Of a DNA stretch of 64,000 nucleotides, positions 57,543 to 64,000 are shown in pieces. Positions within the stretch are counted from its first letter, which is position 1. Each line of letters starts with the position of its first letter. The DNA lies in NCBI GenBank assembly GCA_019426215.1, contig CM033395.1:2487501-2551500 (forward strand), in the 5' to 3' direction. Below the pieces are notes generated by a model that saw nothing but the letters and a program-made list of their open reading frames with translations, was not told where the DNA came from and did no database searches. This DNA is from Buddleja alternifolia (Eukaryota > Streptophyta > Magnoliopsida > Lamiales > Scrophulariaceae). Made by a program: the position numbers and the translations under genes.

Positions 57543-59389
57543 GGGCTTTTGGCACATTGCACCCTTCAATTACCACATTTTGGCACAATGCACCCTTAAA
57601 TTTATTTTTGGCCCTTTGAACCATTAAATTGCATGTAACTTGACATTTTGCACCCCCAAGCATCTAACTCACCTATAAAAACGGGTTCACTCATTTTTGG
57701 GAGGTAAAAATGTCAATCTCTGAATATTTGGGAGATTGCACCCTCAAATTGCCACCTTTTGGCACATTCCACCTTTAAATTGCATTTGTGGCACTTTGCA
57801 CCCTTAAATTGCCATCTTTTTTGCGTAATGCACCCTTATTAAAAAAAAATTGGCTCTTTGCTAAAACACATTCAATTTAGAAACCTTTTTCTCAACTATG
57901 CTCCAATGAACAATAATTCTCTCATAAGGCATTAGCACTGTAGTTTTTTTTTTTAAGCTGGAATGAGTATCCATGAAAAACAAGGGTAGTGACGGAAAGA
58001 ATGCTCAAGAAGATTTGGGAAATTATGTCTTTACCGGGGGTTAGGAGTGAGCGTAGAGTCGAGCTCGATTTGGGCTCAAGTTTTTTCCCTCTCGAGCCGA
58101 GCCTAAAGAGCCAAACTTTTTAACGAGCTGAGCTCGAACCAATTATACCTTTTTGGGGGCTCGCGAGACTATATAGAAAAATATTTACTTATTTAGTAAT
58201 ATTATATAAATATTAATATATATTTAATATTTAATAACATATATATTAATACAAATTAATGATATGTATTAAAAAAATCAATAATATTTATGTATTTGTT
58301 ATTTTTCTCTTGAGTCGAGCTCGATCTACTCGTGTTCGAGCTGGATCTCAAAAACTTTGGCTCAACTCGAGCTCGGCTTGTGTTCACCCTAAGCCAAGGC
58401 TCTGAAGGAGAATAGTGAATTTGAAACACCTACCCCATAGGAATTTCCTTACGAATGTCTAAATGGAAAAATTATCCATGAACTATCGTCTTTAGCCAAT
58501 GAGCATCTCACTAATGCGTCAGCAAAATGCATATATAAGCTATCTCTAGTTCAACTTTAAGTGGAAAACAAAACATTTGATGAACAACACATCAACTGCT
58601 AGCTATTAATAAAGTGAGCACACTGATCCTCTAAAAATGTTGGAATTTTATGCCAATCCAAAATATCAATCTCACATACCAGCATTATTACAAAGTAAAA
58701 GGAGATGAAAATGAGAATAACAAAGTAACATGCAATTCAAGGGGAAAAAACATTGACTCAAATAGCGTAGTTATCAAAACTTAAAAATATTAAAAAAGGT
58801 GCGGAGCTTAATCCATAAATAAATTTGCAATCTTTAAACATAATCTCGACCAATCACATGTTTACAACTCAAATCAAGATACCACTATATCATTTCAATA
58901 AATCAAGATTAATAAATATATCACTTGACCAACCAGTAATACCCAGAAATATAATCAATCTAGCATAATAAATCAATTATTCAATCTTGTGATTGTAGAA
59001 TTTCCTTGATTGTGCAATGCTTGGAACTTGCACTCCAACATGTGTGTTCTCCTTGATTGTGCAATCAAGTACAATTATTGTTCATTGAAGCATAGAGAGT
59101 TGAGAAAAAAGTTTTTTAATTGAGTGTGTTCAACAAAGAGCCAAAAAATATCAATAAGGGTGCATTGCACCAAAAGGTTGCAATTTGAGGGTGCAATCCG
59201 CGGAATATTCAGAGATTGATGTCTTTACCTTCCAAAAAATGAGTGAACTCGCTTTTATAGGTGAGTTAGATGCTAAGGGTGCAAAGTGCCAAACTACATG
59301 CAATTTAATGGTGCAAAGTGCCAAAGATTGAATTTAAAGGTGCATTGTGCCAAAAGGTGATAATTAAAGGGTGCAATGTGCCAAAAGCC
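57543..59389. mobile_element. Mutator-type non-autonomous element with long inverted ends, 1,847 bp
   Basis: Arms of roughly 250 to 350 bp are inverted copies. They are built from GGCTTTTGGCACATTGCACCC, CACTTTGCACCC-like units and CACCTATAAAA, with complements at 59105-59389. AAAGAATAAA flanks it on both sides (57533-57542 and 59390-59399). No transposase frame. A hAT-like segment sits inside (58042-58391). The right flank runs straight into the start codon of the chloroplast-protein gene. Confidence 0.9.
58042..58391. mobile_element. hAT-like element of the GAGCTCG family nested in the Mutator-type element
   Basis: Starts TAGGAGTGAGCGTAGAGTCG and ends with the complement of TAGGGTGAACACAAGCCGAG. 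GAGCTCG motifs lie near both ends and the centre is AT-rich. No clear 8-bp TSD was seen. Confidence 0.6.
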
Positions 59390-59401
59390 AAAGAATAAAA
59401 T

Positions 59402-62400
59402 ATGAAATTACCCGTGCAATCAAACGCTTCGTGCAGCAAAATTAGTTCCTTTTCTACTCCCATTTCACTCCTCGACTGTGTTCCCAAAGCATCCACCCCC
59501 ACCTCCCCGGCGACTCGGTCAGTAATGAAACCTCCCGGCGGCCTACTCACCGCCGCTTCTCCGCCTATTCCAATCCCCAAAACGGCAGCGTATTTAACAC
59601 GCTCGCACGGAGTTTTCAGCTTCACAGTCAGGCTCAAACCGCGGGAACGACGCCGTTTCCGCCTCAGAGTACGGTGCTCGTCGGAGAATTCCGATGCTAA
59701 GACGGCGTCGTCTCAACATTTGTCCCAAAACGGCGCCGTGTTATCGGACTCGCAGCCGGAAAATGAATTGTTGAATGTTGAAGTGACAAGTCCTTTAATT
59801 CCAGCTAATTTCATTCCGGCCCCTAAATTGAGCTTGAGCGATCAAGCTTTCTTGCTCCTCGCCTTCATTGCTTGCACGGTAATTTAATCCCCAAATGTTT
59901 GCTATTGGATTTATTGTATTGTGTTTTAATTTGTGGAGATTTTATTTGTGGCTATATTCTGATTCTATGCTATTTAATTTACTGTTTATTCAGTTCAGTG
60001 ATGAATGATGGCACATTTTTGATATGCAGACTTCTGTTGCGTTCACAAGCCTTGTTGTTGCAGCTGTGCCAACACTATTTGTAAGTGTAGTTTTTCGATT
60101 TTTCCAATTCGTGGGCTTAGTTATGCCGTATATTATGATTTTGAACTTCAGAGCATTGCGGGAATTTGTATATTCTGGATAACGAATTAAATGGTGTGCT
60201 TGTGGCCGTGGGCTCTGTTTTAAGTGCTGGGATCACTACATTCGAATTGCTTTCATGAGAATCGGATATTCATCCAATGAAACTGCTTATTAATGAATAT
60301 CGGCAGAAACAGTTGCATAATCTTACCGTTCTCCTATAAATGTTGTGCTTCTAGTCATTGGAGTCTTCTAAAGTTTGATATATGTGCTTGTTTTGGATGT
60401 ATTATGAAGCTTGAAGTGCAATGCTGTAGCTTATATCCTACTATTATGCTCTGGTTATTTAGTTTACTGTATTTGGAATTTCTAGCAGCCCAAAATTACC
60501 CTAAACAATGCCTATCTGTTAGAGAAAAAATTATTGTTCGTTGTCCAAACTATGAATACAGAGTCCCATACTCCAAGCCAGCGCTTGGAGTTGCTGTTTG
60601 CATGAATCTGAATATATATAGAAAATTTCATTTTCGGTGCAGCCTTGGAGCAGCATCCATAGTTCTAAATATTAGAGAGCTTATACAATGACCCCTCATA
60701 TTATTTGGAGAAACTAGAATATAATTCACCAATTCTTTTTACTCTTTATATAATCATCGAACTTGAAACTGGTCTTCCTCGACTATTGCTAACACATACC
60801 TATGAATTTTGAACTTTGGCTTATTTTTGGCTTATTCAGACGTTTGAAATAAAGAATTGTGAGTGAACTTGAGCCTTAGAACACTCCCGATTCTACTACA
60901 AAAACTTAGTGTTTATGTCAAGCAAACTTACAGTTAAACATAATTAGTATTTTGTATCACTTGCATGCTTAATTAAAGGTTTTCTCACGTGATTCAACCC
61001 TCTCAATTGCTTCCTTCTGCTTGGCCAAGGAATTCAATGTAATAGCACATTGAACAAACTTTTCATTGTTATTAGTTTTATCATCATGACATTGAGGCCA
61101 TGGAGATGGATGAACTGGTAATGCAAATAACCTATACGTGGACATGCTTATGTCTAAAATCGAGAATTTATTTCACTCTCAATCTGCCAGGAAATGTCTG
61201 ACAGTTATGGCTTTCTTCTTTACTGCGCTCTCTCAACCACCTCCAACCCATCTCTTTTGCATACTTAAGACTTCAATAGAGAAATTTTCACTACCTACCT
61301 TACCATTACATTCTCATATAGTTATCGCTCTCCTCTTTTTTCTTTTTCTTTTTCTTTTTCTTTTCTTTTTCTTTTCATTTTTTTTTTTGTGTGTGTGTTT
61401 TTGGGAGGGGTAAGGGGGGAAGTTCACATTGAGGGACATGGAGAAAGTGGTATTTGAAAGAAAAGAGAGAGAAAAAAATTGCACAGAAGGAATTCCCAAA
61501 GAAAGGAAAAGAACCAACATGCCGTTTTGTTTTCTTTCAGGTTTAAAATAGGGGGCTGGTTTATAAATGCTTTTCTCTTCCTTTTGTTTTAGGCAATGCG
61601 AAAGGCGGCAATATCTCTTTCAAAATTAGCAGATACTGCTCGTGAGGAGCTTCCCAGTACAATGGCTGCAATAAGGCTGTCCGGCATGGAAATCAGTGAT
61701 CTTACTCTTGAATTAAGTGATTTGAGGTATTCAAACTTTTCTCCCTTCTTTACATCAAGCCACTTGTTTTCTACTTTATTCTTTTCTTATTACATTTTTT
61801 TCGTATCTTTATTTGTGTATCGAATTCAAAATTGACTGAACTTAATTGAAAAGGCTAATGCAAATTTCTCCTAGTAATCACAATTTGCCCCCTCAAGACT
61901 TCAGTTCTGGTTCCGTCCCTGCCTTGGTCTCAAAATTTAAAATTTCAGTTTCACATTCAAATATATAGCTTCAACGGATACACAAGTCTGAGCAATTCAC
62001 GAGCACACACACACACACATATATGTATATGTATCTGTTAGGGTATAAAGAGATATAAAGAATAATTGCACTTCTTGAATCTGGGGAACACTTGTTTCTC
62101 CTCATTGAGTATATTCCTAATCTTTTCAAAAGCTATAATATTGGTATTTGTAGAACTTAATATGTTTTGTTGCATCTGCTTCTCAGCCAAGAAATAGCAG
62201 ATGGGGTAAACAAATCTGCTCAAGCGGTGCAAGCAGCAGAAGCTGGAATCCGACAGATAGGTTCTCTTGCTCGCCAACAAACAATGTGTAAGATATATGT
62301 TCTTCTGCTTCATAATATCCCAAAGATATTTCTGGTTTTTCATACACCTATAACAAAATGACGACACCCTTTGCTACGCTCCAAAGATTAGAACTCAATT

Positions 62401-63103
62401 TTTTGCCTAACTTATCATATGGATTATTTTGATAATTTTGACAGGCAAAATTGCAATATTGTCCCGTAGGATAGGGATTATTGCAATTTGATCCCATTCG
62501 CTTAAAAACGGGTGGAATTTCACACACGTCATTAAAGGTCTAATAACTGCCACGTGCAAGACATGTGACCAAACTAACGTTTCCTTCCTTTTTTTGATGG
62601 CTGGCTAAAAATACAAAAAATATGTTCGATGAGATTAATTCTGCAAGGTTATAAAAAATGGGACTGAAATTGTGAGAGACCTATAATACGGGACTAATAC
62701 TGCAATTTTCCTAATTTTGGCATCACTAAACTTTCAAATCCTAACATTAATTATGTTATTTAATATTATTCATTTAGTTTTTAAGAAATTTTATTGTTAT
62801 TGCACTAAAAAGTAGTTAAATTGAGTACTAAACCATACTAGGGGGTCATTTGTTGGGGAATGGGGGAGTGCTTTCTTTTTTCTCAAGTTAAATCATAATA
62901 GTTGCGTTTTTATATGAATAGCCATGATTGAGGAAAGGGCTAGCCTGCCAATCATCTCAATACAACCAGTAGTTACTGGAGCTGCAAAAAAGACTTCTCG
63001 GGCAGTTGGTCAAGCGGCTAAAACTTTGTTGAATATCATCTCACAACGTGAGCTTAACTCAGATGATGAAAATGATGATTCCGTGGACAGAATAGAAAGC
63101 TAA
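59402..63103 (+). CDS. Probable chloroplast membrane protein of unknown function, 314 residues
   Basis: Five exons in phase: 59402-59878, 60030-60080, 61593-61726, 62187-62287 and 62922-63103 (stop TAA). The first about 90 residues are rich in Ser, Thr, Pro and Arg with few acidic residues (MKLPVQSNASCSKISSFSTP at the start), typical of a transit peptide. A single hydrophobic segment, AFLLLAFIACTTSVAFTSLV (within residues 148-176, spanning the exon 1/2 border), suggests one membrane helix. After it comes a helical, Ala-rich region (AMRKAAISLSKLADTAREEL; VNKSAQAVQAAEAGIRQIG) and an acidic tail (ELNSDDENDDSVDRIES). It resembles conserved plant plastid proteins without assigned function; I do not name it. 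Met at 59402 is used because it opens the transit-like region; Met42 is an alternative. A Mutator-type element ends 12 bp upstream. Confidence 0.82.
60081..61592 (+). other. Intron 2 of the chloroplast-protein gene
   Basis: About 1.5 kb between exon 2 and exon 3. It holds a pyrimidine-rich (CTTTTT)n patch near 61332-61392 and no recognisable element or nested gene. Confidence 0.7.
62443..62712. mobile_element. Mutator-type MITE, 270 bp, in intron 4
   Basis: Starts AGGCAAAATTGCAATATTG and ends with the complement of AGGAAAATTGCAGTATTAG. The 9-bp flanks AATTTTGAC (62434-62442) and AATTTTGGC (62713-62721) differ by one base. No coding capacity. A similar terminus (GGCAAAATTGCATTTTTCG) occurs near 55951. 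Confidence 0.88.
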
Positions 63104-64000
63104 GCAATTCAGTCAAAAAGTAAGTTTACTCGACGAGTGAATATGTCGTGGTCCACCGATGCTCTATGGAAATGCACTTGATGTTCTCCTCAACATACAG
63201 AAATAACTCCACAGATTGTTGTAGCGTCTTTGTCATGTATATATGCCCATTGTTTTTCCACAATACGGAAAAATGAGCTAAGTTGAACACTTGTAGTTCT
63301 TGATCAGTTGAAAATTGTTCTGAACTGATGATTGTAGAATGCTTTGTTGATGGAACTAGAATAGGTTTGGATTGAAGGTGAATGGGGATCGGTTTATTGG
63401 ATTAATAGTGGCATTTGGTTGAGAATTAATGGCATCGATTGTTCATTAGCTGGATAAGATTTATTAAATATATAAGAATAATTAGCATGAGGTTACATTA
63501 ACCTCGTCGGTGTCGGTATCTAGAGTATCGGCAGGCCATGAAACTGAAGCCAAGAAATGATAGTTGATTGTTGGATTCTAATAGAGGTCCATATAATGTA
63601 ATTATACGATGAATATTTCTTACGAGCTCCTGCAACTGCCAATTTCGACATAATTATAATCATTATGTAATGGGATTAAAGTGGGTCCATTATTTACTGA
63701 TGATTGTGATTATAAAAAAACTTGAAATCTAGCATTGAAAGTAATGTAATAATTCAGCATATGTAGAATGGTAAATGATAATCTATGATACAAGGGCACA
63801 AACACGAAAATCTTATAACACGGCACTGCTCAGACAGGAGTGTCGTCTAACATAAAATTTATGTATAAACATATAATCATATACAAATACATGTTTGATG
63901 TGATCGGGATCAGATTTTTTACAGATATCGGTGCTCGCATAAAAAGAAAGGCGTACATATTGGTGATGATATCGAACATCTATATGATTTATGGACTGTT
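63104..64000 (+). other. 3' UTR then intergenic, no gene seen
   Basis: The first few hundred bases are likely the 3' UTR of the preceding gene, though no perfect AATAAA was picked out. The rest is AT-rich with no supportable frame. Confidence 0.4.

Overview
The window is AT-rich plant nuclear DNA, most likely from a eudicot. Evidence: two genes with plant-type GT-AG introns (a receptor-like cytoplasmic kinase of the PBL/RLCK-VII type and a gene with a chloroplast-transit-like N-terminus), several Ty1/copia retrotransposons primed by initiator Met-tRNA, a CACTA (En/Spm) transposon, a LINE copy and many short hAT, Mutator and PIF/Harbinger-type elements. I cannot name the species. No tRNA, rRNA or CRISPR was seen.

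Layout. 1-2538: remains of minus-strand LTR elements, one with a complete 1-kb LTR and primer site. 2539-4899: no gene seen. 4900-9664: a plus-strand multi-exon gene I do not recognise, of which nine well-phased 3' coding exons (plus one tentative one) are resolved; one intron carries a Mutator-like MITE. 9665-13773: a hAT-type element, a 630-bp Mutator-type inverted-repeat element and an internally deleted LINE copy with a 15-bp target-site duplication (TSD).

13774-42389: a five-layer nest of insertions, each layer with its own matching TSD. Old copia A (TTAAT) holds a solo LTR, F (CTAAG). F holds copia B (AAAAT). B is split inside its reverse transcriptase by copia C (GTGTG). C is split between gag/protease and integrase by a 9.55-kb CACTA element, D (ATT). 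D encodes, on the minus strand, a decayed tnpD transposase and a second multi-exon gene that combines a tnpA-like region with a ULP1/C48 protease domain. A PIF-type MITE and a 54-bp triplication sit in A's 3' LTR; the 5' LTR of the same element preserves both empty states. All the retroelement genes carry stops or frameshifts.

42395-45600: little that can be interpreted. 45923-53389 (minus): a five-exon RLCK gene whose 453-codon frame is open, but whose product lacks the catalytic Lys (now Arg) and the DFG Asp (now Glu) and is short in the activation loop, so it is probably a pseudokinase. Its 4.6-kb first intron contains a 3.3-kb copia-type element with TSD AAATG. 53400-59400: a cluster of Mutator-type and hAT-type non-autonomous elements. 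The last one ends 12 bp before the start codon of a five-exon, 314-residue, probably chloroplast membrane protein gene (59402-63103, plus) that carries another MITE in intron 4. 63104-64000: no gene seen.

The two best-resolved host genes are unrelated in function. The main story is how layered transposition built the central 28.6 kb and reshaped the promoter and introns of the flanking genes. All exon limits come from splice consensus and phase, read by eye, without transcript support.
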